Shown piece by piece: positions 5,675 to 5,716 of a stretch of DNA of 5,716 bases. The translations under genes were made by a program, and so were the position numbers. Positions within the stretch are counted from its first letter, which is position 1, and the number at the start of each line of letters is the position of its first letter. The stretch lies in contig JAHEGP010000202.1 in assembly GCA_024645065.1 (NCBI GenBank), positions 1 to 5,716 of the forward strand, given 5' to 3'. Source of the DNA: Cellvibrionales bacterium (GTDB lineage Bacteria > Pseudomonadota > Gammaproteobacteria > Pseudomonadales > JAHEGP01). Under the pieces are notes generated by a model, which worked only from the letters and a program-made list of their open reading frames with translations, was not told the origin of the DNA and searched no databases.

Positions 5675-5716
5675 ATCCTGGTTGTCGCAGGTAATCCCGC
5701 AGGGTGCACTGTAAAC

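Noticed and set aside
1..5716. CRISPR array, tRNA or rRNA gene, transposase, toxin-antitoxin or defence system
   Set aside because: No spaced direct repeats, cloverleaf, or recognisable proteins of these kinds were seen on either strand.

Overview
This 5.7 kb window looks like chromosomal DNA from a moderately GC-rich marine gammaproteobacterium. The radical-SAM protein is closest to gammaproteobacterial RimO, the RNA methyltransferase has the MNLxxLE-type N-terminus I associate with a second RsmE-like lineage in Pseudomonas and relatives, and a surface esterase sits beside an OmpA with an acidic calcium-binding linker. I would guess the Halieaceae/Cellvibrionales neighbourhood, but that is inference from gene content, not a computed placement.

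Layout. Left third, minus strand: rimO (ribosomal protein S12 methylthiotransferase) followed directly by an RsmE-family rRNA methyltransferase; the stop of the first and the GTG start of the second share a 4-base GTGA overlap, so this is a two-gene ribosome-modification operon. Past it lie a perfect 8-bp hairpin and what is probably the first 13 codons of another minus-strand gene running off the left edge. Middle: a 429-bp gap between rimO and the divergent plus-strand gene. It holds a likely extended -10 promoter and, just beside the rimO start, a short plus-strand reading frame that resembles the N-terminal Rossmann strand of an NAD(P)-binding SDR/epimerase, probably a relic. Right half, plus strand: a lipoprotein of about 522 residues joining an N-terminal four-cysteine beta domain (divergent InlB-repeat-like) to a CE15 glucuronoyl-esterase-type alpha/beta hydrolase. 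Then come a 331-bp gap with a compact two-hairpin element and two tandem sigma-70-type promoters, and a complete OmpA-family porin-like protein (8-strand barrel, two TSP3-type calcium repeats, peptidoglycan-binding OmpA domain).

How the parts relate. rimO and the RsmE-like gene plausibly act together on the 30S subunit. The esterase and OmpA are both envelope proteins but appear to be separate transcription units. The esterase would be tethered to a membrane and cleave uronic-acid esters of plant or algal polysaccharide; no other polysaccharide-utilisation gene is visible here.

I see no CRISPR array, tRNA, rRNA, transposase or phage gene, and no convincing new defence or mobile system. The least explained parts are the structured element at 4312-4375, the 14-bp palindrome over the ompA -10 box, and the SDR-like relic.
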